From the NCBI RefSeq assembly GCF_003049645.1, contig NZ_PYWK01000003.1:1-64000 (forward strand): DNA of 64,000 nucleotides, in the 5' to 3' direction. The notes beneath the pieces are model-generated. The model was not told where the DNA came from, ran no database searches, and saw only the letters and a list, made by a program, of their open reading frames with translations. This document shows, one piece after another, positions 25,893-34,774 of this stretch (the first letter of the stretch is position 1; each line of letters begins with the position of its first letter). Source of the DNA: Metasolibacillus fluoroglycofenilyticus. GTDB taxonomy: Bacteria; Bacillota; Bacilli; Bacillales_A; Planococcaceae. Made by a program: the position numbers and the translations under genes.

Positions 25893-26639
25893 TTATTTCT
25901 GCTCTGAATAATATTTTCGTCCGATATATGTTTGAATGATTAACAGCAAACCACCAATTGACCAATATAAAGGTAATGCCGCCATTGATGAAAATGAAAT
26001 AATCACAATCATAATTGGTGAAATGTACATAAACATTTTCATTTGTGCCTTTTGTGCTTCAGGCACTGTCCATAACGATACTTGCGCTTGAACCATATAC
26101 ACAATTCCGGCAATAACCGTCATAATGATATCAGGTGAGCCTAAACTGAACCATAAAAATGGATGTGATTTCACATCTGGTGAATATAAAATGGCATAGT
26201 AAAGTCCCATAATAATCGGCATTTGAATTAATATCGGTAAACAGCCCATATTTAATGGATTGATATTATGCTCGCGGTAGAGTGCTAGCATTTCTTGTTG
26301 CATCTTCGCTTGCTCTTCCTTCGATTCAGCCTCTTTCATTTTTTGCTGGATTTCCTCCATTTTCGGCTTTACAATATCCATTTTCGACTTCATTGCTGCT
26401 TGCGCTCGGTAATTGCGTAGCATAAAGGGCATTAATATTAAACGAATACCTACTGTTATTGCAATAATAGCCATACCATAGCTTCCGTTAAATAGGTCAT
26501 TCCCTAAAAAATCTAGCAATCGATCCATCGGCTTTACAAAAAAGCTATAAAAAAAACCTTCTTGGTTCTCGACTGCCTTACAGCCACTTAATAGTAAGCT
26601 TAGGCTTCCTAGCATACCGAACAGCATTATTTTTTTCAT
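25893..26639 (-). CDS. yidC: YidC/Oxa1 membrane protein insertase (lipoprotein type)
   Basis: Inserts and folds membrane proteins alone or with Sec; 248 residues. It has a type II signal peptide with lipobox LLSGC (Cys20), as in SpoIIIJ/YqjG of Bacillus, then five membrane segments. The groove arginine is in the GIRLILMPFMLRNYRAQ region, and the cytoplasmic coiled hairpin is MEEIQQKMKEAESKEEQAKMQQEM. It is not next to rnpA/rpmH, so it is probably the second paralogue (YqjG-like). GAAGGTGA precedes the ATG. Confidence 0.92.
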   Translation of the reverse strand: MKKIMLFGMLGSLSLLLSGCKAVENQEGFFYSFFVKPMDRLLDFLGNDLFNGSYGMAIIAITVGIRLILMPFMLRNYRAQAAMKSKMDIVKPKMEEIQQKMKEAESKEEQAKMQQEMLALYREHNINPLNMGCLPILIQMPIIMGLYYAILYSPDVKSHPFLWFSLGSPDIIMTVIAGIVYMVQAQVSLWTVPEAQKAQMKMFMYISPIMIVIISFSSMAALPLYWSIGGLLLIIQTYIGRKYYSEQK

Positions 26640-26710
26640 ACGGTCACCTTCTAAAGTTGTTAATATGGTGAGTATACAGCAATCTTTTCATGTGCTCAAT
26701 TATTTGACTA

Positions 26711-26890
26711 TATCAATTACATCAAAGCTAACCTCAGCCTAGATTTTCCCCCGGGTTAATTGTGACACGGTTAACTCGCCTACGTCGTGCAAGCCTCCCT
26801 TCAAAATCTACGATATCCGTGCGAGGCTCGACTGGTTATTCAGTCGTTACCATAGGTGGTAGTGTTAGACAAAAATTCCCTCTGTCATTT
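26711..26890. repeat. Repeat A copy 5 (partial)
   Basis: ATCAATTAC terminus 72 bases before yidC, a GTTAAT..GGTTAAC block, the CCTCCCTTCAAAATCT block, and TTATTCAGTCGTTACC..GTTAGAC. The distal half is missing. A short GAGCTGCTGAGA..CAACAGCC hairpin follows at 26910-26942 and may terminate the araC-type gene. Confidence 0.7.
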
Positions 26891-26955
26891 GATTAATCAA
26901 AATAAATAGAGCTGCTGAGATATATTTGCAATCCCAACAGCCACTTTTAAAAATA

Positions 26956-27759
26956 TTAAACATTTTCTATCTTTTTATCAACCATTTCAAAGCGGTAAAA
27001 ATTGTGATGCTGCTCATCTCGGAAATGCTTCGGCGTAACGCCAGTATATTTTTTAAAAATACGCGTAAAATAGCTTTGATTACAAAAATGGAATTGATTT
27101 GAAATGGAAGTAATGCTTTTATTCGTATGCCTCAAATAATACTGTGATTCTTCAACGCGACGGACGTTTAAATACTCAACCAATGTAATGCCAACATGTT
27201 CTCGGAAAATACGTGATAAATGACTTGTACTAATATGAAAGTTATTTGCAATATTTTCCACGGTTAAATCTGTTTCTAATTCATCATTTATATACATAAT
27301 AACTTTATTAACAGTTTGATGGCTAAATGTCGGCTGCTTACGGTCCGCAATGAAATACACATAGAATTCTATTAAATCATCCGCGAACTGTAAAAATTCA
27401 GCATCCTTCATTTTATTTTCAATCATGTCAGCACAAGCTAAATTAAATGCAAATGCCTTTTTAGGAGGTACTTGATTATCGAGTAGCTTGCGTGCAACAA
27501 TTGATGATAAAACCACAAAATAGTGGCGCACCGCTTTAATCATTTGTTTGCCGAAACGAATAGATAAAATATCAATTAATGCACGTAACGATTCTTTCGC
27601 CTTTGTCTCTTCTAAATGGTAAATTTCAAATAATAATCTCGACTCTATAGCAAAAAAATCTTCCACACCATCGTATTGATTAATATTATCAATTTCCTGA
27701 AAATAACGTTTAGATATTGTTCCTGCTATCGATTGTTGTGGTTGCATAATATATCCCAT
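26956..27759 (-). CDS. AraC family transcriptional regulator
   Basis: A 267-residue DNA-binding regulator. The N-terminal 160 residues are helical with no cupin signature and no recognised ligand. The C-terminal AraC domain (about 165-262) has two helix-turn-helices: LTVENIANNFHISTSHLSRIF and KSITSISNQFHFCNQSYFTRIFKKYTGVTPKHFR. ATG 27759 has AGGA only 3-5 bases upstream; an ATG at 27747 is an alternative start. It stands alone between repeats, so its target is unknown. Confidence 0.88.
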   Translation of the reverse strand: MGYIMQPQQSIAGTISKRYFQEIDNINQYDGVEDFFAIESRLLFEIYHLEETKAKESLRALIDILSIRFGKQMIKAVRHYFVVLSSIVARKLLDNQVPPKKAFAFNLACADMIENKMKDAEFLQFADDLIEFYVYFIADRKQPTFSHQTVNKVIMYINDELETDLTVENIANNFHISTSHLSRIFREHVGITLVEYLNVRRVEESQYYLRHTNKSITSISNQFHFCNQSYFTRIFKKYTGVTPKHFRDEQHHNFYRFEMVDKKIENV

Positions 27760-27829
27760 CTTTCCTAAAAAATACTCTCATACCTTCCTAGATTCTTAGT
27801 TGTTTAACAAGATGTATATTTTTGTCATA

Positions 27830-28150
27830 ATCAATTACGCCTTTATATGTAGTTGCGTCCAGATGCTTTCAAGCTGTTTCATGGTAGTTAACCTAAAACC
27901 ATCATGTCATGTGACAACTGTTAACTACCCTGCATAGCACAATCTGTGACATCTAGGCCAACCCAATGTTGGTCACTAAGTCGTTATTTTAGTATGCCAT
28001 GTTCTTAGAGTCCCTATGATTCAGCGGGTGTTTGGACATTAGCTGAAATGAGTCAAATAAAGGCATTCATCTCGCTACCTACAGAGGTGGGAGATTTCTG
28101 TACCTGTCGCTACGCTTTCGGTACAAAAAATATTGCTGAAAGACGTTAAA
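27830..28150. repeat. Repeat A copy 6 (long)
   Basis: About 320 bp with the ATCAATTACGCC terminus 71 bases before the AraC gene, a long GGTAGTTAAC / GTTAACTACC inverted repeat, a GGCCAAC..GTTGGTC hairpin, an AGTCGTT block, an AGCGGGTGTTTGGACA block, the CTGTACCTGTCGCTACGCTTTCGGTAC block and the GCTGAAAGACGTTAA end. One of the best copies for defining the family. Confidence 0.85.
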
Positions 28151-28827
28151 ACCATTACTCAGAAACTATATTTTCGCTAAATCATTAGATATTTTTTAGT
28201 AACTACAGTGAATATTACCATAATTTATGTTTTTTTATCAACCAATATTTTTTATTTCATTAGTTGATTTTTACTATTGTTTAAAAAGCTAAATTGCTAT
28301 TCCCTTTATTTTACTAAAGCACTATTTTCATTTAGAACAAAAGCTAAATGTCTTTAGCGAAAATATGAGTAAAGTCGAGACCCCAATCTACAATTAGATT
28401 TCTTTTAGCCCACGACGTCATTCATCATTATAGTAAACTTGACTCAACAACATCTAAACAAAACTTAAAGCTATATAAATATAAAAGAAGAAACAACATG
28501 ATTTTCCATTTTAAACCTAATGCAGAAAAATTAATCAATAAAATAACTTAATCAAATCCAATATACAATAGGATGATTCTTCATTCATCCATATCATACA
28601 GTAGATTTTCATTGTAAACAGATTATTTTCACAGCTATAGCTTGCAAGAATAATTAAGCATACTGTAAATAAATCGTTTAAAATATCAAATTTTCCGAAA
28701 ACTTTAGCATCTTTGTAGGAAAAAGCATGTAATCACTACATTATTCTCAAATCTGCTATAGCATAAATGTGAACAAATATAGTAAAATAGAGGATAAAGA
28801 CTTTATTTATAAAAGAGGTGTCGTATC
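28151..28827. other. AT-rich intergenic stretch without a recognisable gene
   Basis: About 670 bases, very AT-rich, with no ORF having SD and coding character. A possible -10 (TAAAAT near 28780) and the SD AGAGGTG for the LytTR gene are at its right end. Nothing else seen. Confidence 0.6.
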
Positions 28828-29478
28828 ATGGATCCAAAACAAGTGGAAGAAATTATGGAAATTATTAAAGAATTTTTCCCTGAGGATACATCAATTGCAA
28901 TTTCAAATACGGATGAATATTTATATTATCAACCCAGCAAAAGAGTTGACTTAAAAATTAAACCTGGCGATCCGGTAAAAAAGGGTTCTGCGGCATTTCA
29001 AGCTCTTACTTATGGGCAAAAAGTAAGCACCTATATAGAACCTGAGGTATTTGGAGTACCCTATTTCGGGATGAGCATTCCTTTAATGGAAGAAGGTGAA
29101 ATGAAAGGCGCAATAACAGCCGTCTTCCCTCAAAAGCCGTCACCGTTCTTAACAAACTACATTACAATTAAAATAGACGACTGCTGGTACCCAATTAAAC
29201 ACAACCAAGTCATCTATTTAGAAACACAGCTACGTAAAACATATGTTAAAACAATGAATCGCGCAGGCTATCATCGCTTGAACTTAAGCGATTTGGAGCT
29301 ATTTTTAGCGCCTGACTCTTTCATTCGTTGCCACAGGTCATACATCGTAAACATTGATTTTATTGATGAAATTCAACCAGACTCTCACTCAACGTTTTTA
29401 CTTATTATGAAGGATGGGACACGTATCCCTGTAAGCCAGCGTTACGCAAGCTACTTCCGTCGCTCACTCGGCTTTTAA
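28828..29478 (+). CDS. LytTR-type DNA-binding regulator with PAS-like sensor half
   Basis: A 216-residue transcriptional regulator. The first ~110 residues (ISNTDEYLYYQPSKRVDLKI..FGMSIPLMEEGEMKGAITAVF) resemble a PAS-like or YkuI-C-like sensing fold. Residues ~115-216 are a LytTR domain (ITIKIDDCWYPIKHNQVIYLE, LELFLAPDSFIRCHRSYIVNIDFI, GTRIPVSQRYASYFRRSL). There is no response-regulator receiver domain, so it probably senses a small ligand directly. SD AGAGGTG. It lies upstream of the CoA-transferase gene, a possible target (inference). Confidence 0.85.
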   Translation: MDPKQVEEIMEIIKEFFPEDTSIAISNTDEYLYYQPSKRVDLKIKPGDPVKKGSAAFQALTYGQKVSTYIEPEVFGVPYFGMSIPLMEEGEMKGAITAVFPQKPSPFLTNYITIKIDDCWYPIKHNQVIYLETQLRKTYVKTMNRAGYHRLNLSDLELFLAPDSFIRCHRSYIVNIDFIDEIQPDSHSTFLLIMKDGTRIPVSQRYASYFRRSLGF

Positions 29479-29499
29479 ATAATTACGGAGGCGGAATTG

Positions 29500-29710
29500 C
29501 CGCCAGAGGCTTAGACCAACATGATGTTGGTCACTCAGTCGTTATCTTAGTATGCATTATTCTTAGACTGAGTTCCTCTTTAATAGCGAGTGGGTGGACA
29601 CCCGCTGAAATAGGTTTAATGCATATGACCTATAGGGGTTGAGACTTCTATATCTTTTACCTGTCGCTACGCTATCAATACAAAAAACATGTGCTTAAAG
29701 AAGCTAACAT
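29500..29710. repeat. Repeat A copy 7 (central and distal part)
   Basis: It lacks the ATCAATTACG terminus but has a perfect GACCAAC-ATGAT-GTTGGTC hairpin (29514-29532), an ACTCAGTC (29533-29540) / GACTGAGT (29566-29573) pair, an AGCGAGTGGGTGGACACCCGCT hairpin and the CTGTCGCTACGCTATC block. 22 bases after the LytTR stop codon. Confidence 0.85.
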
Positions 29711-29898
29711 CAGTATTCGGTTATATTTACATACCGCTACAAAATCTCTAATATATCGCAAATTCTCTTTTTTTCTCGCTTAAACATTTTTTAAGCACTT
29801 TCATGTACAAGGTGAAGAATTTGTGACAATTTAGTGATAATATGTGGTGGTATGTATTTTAATAACTGTTTTTAAAAAACAGAAAATTCAAATTTCTT

Positions 29899-30095
29899 AT
29901 TAATTATGTCTTAGCCAAATCTGTCCAGATTGTTTCAAGCTTCATTATCACTTCTGCGACATCGGTCTAAGGCTTAGACTAACACCTATGTTGGTCATTC
30001 AGTCATTGCCACTAGATGTGGCTAAGTTCCTCTCAGCAAGTGTTGGAGCACTCGCTGAATTAGGTAAACGAAGCATTTTCTCTCTATCTTATATA
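29899..30095. repeat. Repeat A copy 8 (diverged)
   Basis: Terminus TTAATTATGTCTTAGCC, a CCAGATTGTTTCAAGC block, GGCTTAGACTAACACCTATGTTGGTC, an ATTCAGTC block, and the hairpin TCAGC.AGTG..CACT.GCTGA. The last carries an A-T pair where other copies have G-C. It lies between the LytTR gene and the CoA-transferase gene. Confidence 0.65.
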
Positions 30096-30153
30096 GTAGA
30101 GAGAATCTTATGCACTAGTCCAAATAAACTTTTTTTGCGAAGGAGGATTTTCA

Positions 30154-31677
30154 ATGGATTCAAGAATTGAAAAACGCTTAGGGGTAAAAGAATTAGCTAA
30201 TAAAATTGTTTCTGCTGCTGAAGCTGCTGCTCTTATTCAAGACGGTACTGTAGTAGGTATGAGTGGGTTTACACGTGCTGGTGACGCAAAAGTTGTACCA
30301 GAGGCCCTTGCAGAACGCGCAAAAAGCGAGCCATTAAAAATTGACGTTTACACAGGAGCATCGCTTGGTCCAGAGGTTGACAATCATTTGGCAACTGTTG
30401 GTGCAATTCGCAAGCGTGGACCATTCATTGCAGATGCAGGTATTCGTAACTTAATTAACTCAGGTCAAGTAACTTATGTGGATGCACACCTTTCTCATAA
30501 TGCTGAATTAGTACGTCAAGGAATTATTGGACCAATTAAGCACTTAATTATTGAGGCTGTTGCCATTACAGAAGATGGCTTAATCATTCCAACAAACTCA
30601 GTTGGAAACTCGCCTATTTTTGCACAATATGCAGAAAATATTATTGTAGAGTTAAATATTTCTCACCCAGAATCATTAGTAGGTATTCATGATATTTATA
30701 TCCCTGGTGAGCAAGGTGCTCGTGAGCCAATTCCAATGACAAATATTCAGCAACGCATTGGTGAAATCGGTATTCGCGTGCCACTTGAAAAAATTCAAGC
30801 AATTGTTATTTCTGAAGAGCCAGACGCACCTTCATTAATCGTACCGCCAGATGAAGAAACAGAAACAATGGCAAATATTTTATTAGACTTCTTCCGTTCT
30901 GAAATTAAAGCAGGTCGCTTAACAAATAGCTTAATGCCTTTACAATCAGGTGTAGGTTCTGTTGCAAACGCTGTATTAGAAGGCTTTGCTGATTCAGAGT
31001 TTGAAGATTTAGTAGTTGCTTCTGAAGTATTACAGGATGCTGTATTCAACTTAATTGATGCAGGTAAAGTTAAATTTGCTGCTGCAACATCGATTACACT
31101 TACTGAAGAATTACAGAAAAAAGTGTATGGCAACCTAGAAAAATATGCTGATAAAGTAGTATTACGTTCACAAGAAATTTCGAACCACCCAGAGCTTATC
31201 CGCCGCTTAGGCTTAATCTCTATTAACACAGCGCTTGAGTTGGACATTTACGGAAATGTAAACTCTACTCACGTTTCAGGTACAAAAATGATGAACGGTA
31301 TCGGTGGCTCAGGTGACTTCGCTCGTAACGCTCGTCTAGGTATTTTCGTAACAAAATCATACGCAAAAGGCGGCGCAATTTCTTCTATCGTACCAATGGT
31401 TTCTCACGTAGACCATACAGAGCACGATGTAGACGTAATCGTTACAGAGCAAGGTATTGCTGACCTACGTGGCTTAGCACCGAAAGAGCGTGCACAATTA
31501 ATTATTGAAAACTGTGTGCATCCAGACTTCAAAGAGCAATTACGCGATTACTATAACCGCGCTGTTGAAGCTACTGGTAACCACCAAACACCACATATTT
31601 TAGAAGAAGCTCTTTCTTGGCACGTAAATCTTGCTAAAAACAAAACAATGAAGCAAGAAGTACCTGCTCAAGCTTAA
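30154..31677 (+). CDS. Acetyl-CoA hydrolase/transferase family (succinyl-CoA:acetate CoA-transferase type)
   Basis: Soluble 507-residue class I CoA-transferase. It moves CoA between short acids (probably succinyl-CoA and acetate) through a glutamyl-CoA intermediate. The likely catalytic Glu291 is in VVASEVLQDA. GMSGFTRAGDAK near the start, QSGVGSVANAV, and GGSGDFARNARLGIF with HVDHTEHDVDVIVTEQG are family marks. SD GAAGGAGG, 8-9 bases before the ATG. Codon use looks strongly optimised, as for a well-expressed gene. Downstream terminator at 31811. Alternatives: acetyl-CoA hydrolase, or butyrate/propionate transferase. Confidence 0.9.
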   Translation: MDSRIEKRLGVKELANKIVSAAEAAALIQDGTVVGMSGFTRAGDAKVVPEALAERAKSEPLKIDVYTGASLGPEVDNHLATVGAIRKRGPFIADAGIRNLINSGQVTYVDAHLSHNAELVRQGIIGPIKHLIIEAVAITEDGLIIPTNSVGNSPIFAQYAENIIVELNISHPESLVGIHDIYIPGEQGAREPIPMTNIQQRIGEIGIRVPLEKIQAIVISEEPDAPSLIVPPDEETETMANILLDFFRSEIKAGRLTNSLMPLQSGVGSVANAVLEGFADSEFEDLVVASEVLQDAVFNLIDAGKVKFAAATSITLTEELQKKVYGNLEKYADKVVLRSQEISNHPELIRRLGLISINTALELDIYGNVNSTHVSGTKMMNGIGGSGDFARNARLGIFVTKSYAKGGAISSIVPMVSHVDHTEHDVDVIVTEQGIADLRGLAPKERAQLIIENCVHPDFKEQLRDYYNRAVEATGNHQTPHILEEALSWHVNLAKNKTMKQEVPAQA

Positions 31678-31699
31678 AAACCAATTACTCATGAGTATA

Positions 31700-31800
31700 A
31701 TTGCGGCTAGGTTTTGATTCAGCGGGTGCTTATACACTCACTGACTCAAGGCCAAATAAGCATTAATCTCACCATTTGTAGCTGTGGAAGTTTACTGCTG
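31700..31800. repeat. Repeat A copy 9 (fragment)
   Basis: Fragment with GATTCAGCGGGTGCTTATACACTCACTGA (in place of the AGCGGGTG..CACCCGCT hairpin), GCATTAATCTC and a GTAGC.GTGGAAG block. It lies just after the CoA-transferase stop. Confidence 0.55.
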
Positions 31801-31810
31801 AATCAAAATA

Positions 31811-31849
31811 AAAAGACAAAATCTGTTCAATCAGATTTTGTCTTTTTTC
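31811..31849 (+). terminator. Terminator after the CoA-transferase gene
   Basis: Stem AAAGACAAAATCTG / CAGATTTTGTCTTT with a six-base loop and T-run. Confidence 0.92.
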
Positions 31850-31904
31850 ATTGAAAAAATGATATAATTAATTATTGAGAAATATTATCAAATGGAGGCT
31901 TACT

Positions 31905-33050
31905 ATGCGTTTCTTTATATATGCTATAATTTTCTTCTCATTTTTCGATTTATTTACACAGCTACCTGTGATGAGTACCTTTGCAGAATCTGTTGGTGCT
32001 ACACCATTTATAGCAGGACTTGCTGTAGGTATGTATTCATTTTCTAATACATTCGGCAATATTTTATCAGGTTTTTGGACAGATAAAAAAGGACCGTTCC
32101 ATGTACTTGTGATTGGTTTATTGCTAACAGGGGGCTCCCTTTTATTATATAGACTGGTTGAGGAACCTATACTTCTATTAGCGATTCGTTTTGTTCATGG
32201 TCTAGTAGCTGGGTTTATTGTTCCTGCAGCCTTTACTTATTTAGCAAATGCTACAGAGCAAACAAAACGCGGGAAAAGCAGCGCAATTTCTGGAGCGTTT
32301 GTCGGGATTGCTGCAATTGTAGGACCCGCGTTTAGCGGCATTATGGCGAGCCGCCAAAGCGTACCGTTTGTTTTTGGCATTACGGCTACTTTCATGCTTA
32401 TTTTAGGAATTTTAACGCTTGTTATACTGCGTAATACAAAGATTACTAAATCAAGCAAACAGGAGCGAATGATTCCTGTAAGCACATTTTTCCGCAACAG
32501 CGGAACCTTAAAAGCATTCACAGGTGCATTCTTCCTGATGTTTTCCCAAGGTGTTATTGCATATCAATTGCCTTTACATGTGCAATCACTAGGCTTTGAC
32601 TCACGTATGAGTGGGATGCTGATGAGCACCTTTGGCATTGTAGCAGTACTCGTTTTTGTTTTACCGACAAACCGCATTTTTGATAAAGTGGCCCCTAGCT
32701 ATACATTGGCAATTGGCATTGGTTTAATGGGCGTTAGCCAACTTATTTTAAGCCAATCAAATAACAGCGGCATGTTATACGCCGCACTTGCTTGCTATGG
32801 TATCGGATTCGGTCTATTATTCCCATCGATTAACTCTTTGTTAATCGACTCTACATCTTCTGAGGTACGAGGGAAAGCATATGGCTATTTCTATGCATTC
32901 TTCTCATTTGGTGTAGTTATCGGTTCATCTTTACTGGGATTACTTGCATTAAACCATACACAAGGCTTTATTTTAACGGGGATTATTTTATTAATTTTCG
33001 CTGGTGTAAGCTTAATTAACTTTAGCAAGGTAAAACAAGCTGCGCATTAA
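31905..33050 (+). CDS. MFS transporter
   Basis: Twelve-helix major facilitator permease, 381 residues, probable drug or metabolite exporter of the DHA/YttB type. MFS motif A appears in the loop after helix 2 as GFWTDKKGPFHVLVIG. Motif-C-like glycine-rich segments (SGAFVGIAAIVGPAFSG) lie in helix 5. A second-half repeat is GIGFGLLFPSINSLLID. Start ATG at 31905 after GGAGGC; the longer reading from 31875 lacks an SD. Substrate cannot be inferred from the neighbours. Confidence 0.85.
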   Translation: MRFFIYAIIFFSFFDLFTQLPVMSTFAESVGATPFIAGLAVGMYSFSNTFGNILSGFWTDKKGPFHVLVIGLLLTGGSLLLYRLVEEPILLLAIRFVHGLVAGFIVPAAFTYLANATEQTKRGKSSAISGAFVGIAAIVGPAFSGIMASRQSVPFVFGITATFMLILGILTLVILRNTKITKSSKQERMIPVSTFFRNSGTLKAFTGAFFLMFSQGVIAYQLPLHVQSLGFDSRMSGMLMSTFGIVAVLVFVLPTNRIFDKVAPSYTLAIGIGLMGVSQLILSQSNNSGMLYAALACYGIGFGLLFPSINSLLIDSTSSEVRGKAYGYFYAFFSFGVVIGSSLLGLLALNHTQGFILTGIILLIFAGVSLINFSKVKQAAH

Positions 33051-33099
33051 GATTGACTACTAGCTAATAAAACCATAAATTAGCTGTATAAGAAAGCTG

Positions 33100-33395
33100 A
33101 ACATCTCCTTAGCACAGTGAAAAATTAACGTTATGCTATTTTATCCCGCATTAACGGATAGTAAGACTTCCGCTTCTAAGACTTAAGTAAAAATGCGCTA
33201 AGGGTAAGTGGGGGATGGGGGAAACCTCCACTGATTGAAGTTTCACTTTATTTTAAATTCAAAAAAAGTTGCTAAACCCAATGATATCCCATTTCCAAAG
33301 AAATTCTTTTCTATTTTATCCAGTGATTCCTTTGATGAAGCATCATCGAAAGCGTCTCAAAGGCAGGCAATGCGCTGCTTTTGGGACGCTCCTCT
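33100..33395. repeat. Repeat C copy 1, interrupted by a repeat B unit
   Basis: Matches 39003-39165 over TAGCACAGTGAAAAATTA, TATTTTAAATTCAAAA, GCTAA.CCCA.TG and ATCCCATTTCCAAAGAA. It ends in the hairpin GCGTCTCAAAGGC..GCTTTTGGGACGC (33351-33391). The match is split by 105 bases at 33144-33248. Confidence 0.8.
33144..33248. mobile_element. Repeat B unit inserted in repeat C, with 7-bp direct repeats
   Basis: 105-bp unit flanked by TATTTTA at 33137-33143 and 33249-33255. The uninterrupted repeat C at 39003-39165 has this heptamer once at the same point. The unit matches 16854-16974. This looks like a target-site duplication of a small non-autonomous element. No terminal inverted repeats and no ORF seen. 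Confidence 0.65.
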
Positions 33396-33476
33396 TCGAT
33401 AAAAAATCTAGCCTTACAACTTCTAAAAGAATATGGATATCTTCCTAATTGGTTGTTATTCCAATAAAAAAGTAAA

Positions 33477-33520
33477 GGTTGTTTGAAAGCGGCGTGCCTG
33501 CCTTCAAACAACCTTCTCCC
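33477..33520 (-). terminator. Terminator after the YtxH-like gene
   Basis: Stem AAGGTTGTTTGAA.GC / GC.TTCAAACAACCTT, followed on the minus strand by a T-rich tract. Confidence 0.85.
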
Positions 33521-33552
33521 TTTTATTCGAATATTATATTTCAATTTTTGCA

Positions 33553-33864
33553 TTATGTTAATTCTTCTTGGTCATTTTCATTGTAGTATTGCACCGCTGT
33601 TTGTGCTCCTTCCGCAATCATATTATTTTCGCGAATTTCTGTCGTATTTGCGCTACCAGCGGTTTCAGCCAAATCTTGTAGCGGTGTTTCTTCCTCCATT
33701 GATGCTCCATTTCCTTTCATTCCATCCATCATTTCAGTCGCTTTAGCTTTAGCATCCTGAATATAGCCCATTAGCTTGTCTCTATTTTCCTTTTTACTTA
33801 AATAACTTGCTGCTCCTGCTACTAATCCTGCAATAACAACGCCTTTTCCTTTTAGTTTTGCCAT
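33553..33864 (-). CDS. YtxH-like small general stress protein
   Basis: 103 residues: a short N-terminal hydrophobic segment (KGVVIAGLVAGAASYL), then a charged helical and disordered tail rich in Glu, Ala and Asn. This is the layout of YtxH/YhaH-type stress proteins, though the match is by layout only. The ATG at 33864 has GTGGAGGGA upstream. A SigB-type promoter (GTTTAA-14-GGGTAT) at 33904-33929 lies 39-65 bases before the start, so it is probably in the general stress regulon. It is divergent from a 33-residue gene that has a similar promoter. Confidence 0.75.
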   Translation of the reverse strand: MAKLKGKGVVIAGLVAGAASYLSKKENRDKLMGYIQDAKAKATEMMDGMKGNGASMEEETPLQDLAETAGSANTTEIRENNMIAEGAQTAVQYYNENDQEELT

Positions 33865-33903
33865 TATGATTCCCTCCACTGTTCTTATTGTTATATGGAA
33901 GTT

Positions 33904-33929
33904 ATACCCTACCGATTTATAGTTTAAAC
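33904..33929 (-). promoter_or_regulatory. SigB-type promoter of the YtxH-like gene
   Basis: Minus-strand GTTTAA (33924-33929), 14-base spacer, GGGTAT (33904-33909). Full consensus match for SigB. Confidence 0.85.
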
Positions 33930-33997
33930 ATTCTATCAGGCAGCTCACTCTAAAACAAGTTAGATAGCGTCTATTTTAGTATATTTTTATGAAGAAT

Positions 33998-34023
33998 GTT
34001 TCTATTTCTTTAATTTAGGGTAT
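33998..34023 (+). promoter_or_regulatory. SigB-type promoter of the 33-residue gene
   Basis: GTTTCT (33998-34003), 14-base spacer, GGGTAT (34018-34023). The -10 is perfect and the -35 matches four of six. It is divergent to the promoter at 33904-33929. Confidence 0.7.
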
Positions 34024-34056
34024 AAAAATAATATCAATGGAAAGGGGCGATGAAAA

Positions 34057-34158
34057 ATGTTTAAATTTCAAGACATACAGTTTGGCGGACAAGAAGTATT
34101 ATCAATACTAGGAGCTGCAGGCGTGTTAACATCGCTCGTGTACTTCTTTGTATTTTAA
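34057..34158 (+). CDS. Small hydrophobic protein, 33 residues, probable SigB target
   Basis: Short ORF MFKFQDIQFGGQEVLSILG.. ending in a membrane-like GVLTSLVYFFVF segment. A strong SD (AAAGGGGCG) sits about 7 bases upstream, and a SigB-type promoter lies 34-59 bases before the ATG. Plausible single-span small membrane protein. No family recognised. Confidence 0.6.
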   Translation: MFKFQDIQFGGQEVLSILGAAGVLTSLVYFFVF

Positions 34159-34247
34159 TACGAATATTTAGACATTTTAAAGTTGAAAGAAAGGGCTTTA
34201 AAAGCAATGTTTGCAATCTTTAAAATTTATATTTCAATAAAAAAGCA

Positions 34248-34300
34248 AAGAGGTTATCCGAAAAGGCGTATTAGCCAGTTCTCGGATAACCCTTTATTTT
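34248..34300. terminator. Bidirectional terminator between the 33-residue gene and the GNAT gene
   Basis: Stem GGTTATCCGA / TCGGATAACC with T-rich flank on the plus strand and A/T-rich flank on the other. Confidence 0.85.
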
Positions 34301-34577
34301 ATGCCTTCACATCGTTATATGCATCACTTTTCTCGAAAGAAGCGACTACATAGGAGCAAATTGCATGCATTTTCAAATTATTTTCGCGTGCGTAGTCTGC
34401 TGCTTTATCTAACAGCTTTTTTGCTACCCCTTGTCCGCGCAATTGGTCTGACACGTATGTGTGATCCATATGCATCACACCGTCTCTCTCAGACCATGTA
34501 ATCTCAGCTAAACGCTCGCCATTCTGCTCATATTCATAAGCTAAATGTCCATTATGATTGACTAAAGTAAATTCCAC
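34299..34577 (-). CDS. Small GNAT-fold acetyltransferase-like protein (YjdJ type)
   Basis: 92 residues, a minimal GNAT domain (GCN5-related, COG2388 type). Acetyl-CoA loop is VSDQLRGQGVAKKLLDKAADYARENN, and the terminal CSYVVASFEK resembles the CPYV.xF(x)K motif of this family. It probably acetylates a small amine or protein, unknown. GTG at 34577 is preferred, because AAAGGGG directly abuts an upstream ATG (34586) and would be its SD only with zero spacing. Repeat A copy 10 starts 24 bases before the GTG. Confidence 0.8.
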   Translation of the reverse strand: MEFTLVNHNGHLAYEYEQNGERLAEITWSERDGVMHMDHTYVSDQLRGQGVAKKLLDKAADYARENNLKMHAICSYVVASFEKSDAYNDVKA

Positions 34578-34600
34578 TATATCCATCCCCTTTAAATTAT

Positions 34601-34770
34601 ATTAATTACGCCTCGGCTAACTCTAGTCCAGACTTTTTAGAGCTTTCCCCTTCGAAATCTGTGACCTCTGCCTGAGCTTGGTTCAACATAATGTTGGTCA
34701 CTCAATCGCCTGCACAGGTGTTACAGTGTTTTAGACTGTCATCCTCTGATTCAGCAGGTATCCCCACACA
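34601..34770. repeat. Repeat A copy 10 (partial)
   Basis: Terminus ATTAATTACGCCTCGGCTAA, AACTCTAGTCCAGACTTTTTAGAGC, CCCTTCGAAATCTGTGAC, a CAACATAATGTTGG hairpin, a CTCAATCG block and GATTCAGCAGGTATCC. 24 bases before the GNAT start. Confidence 0.8.
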
Positions 34771-34774
34771 CAAG

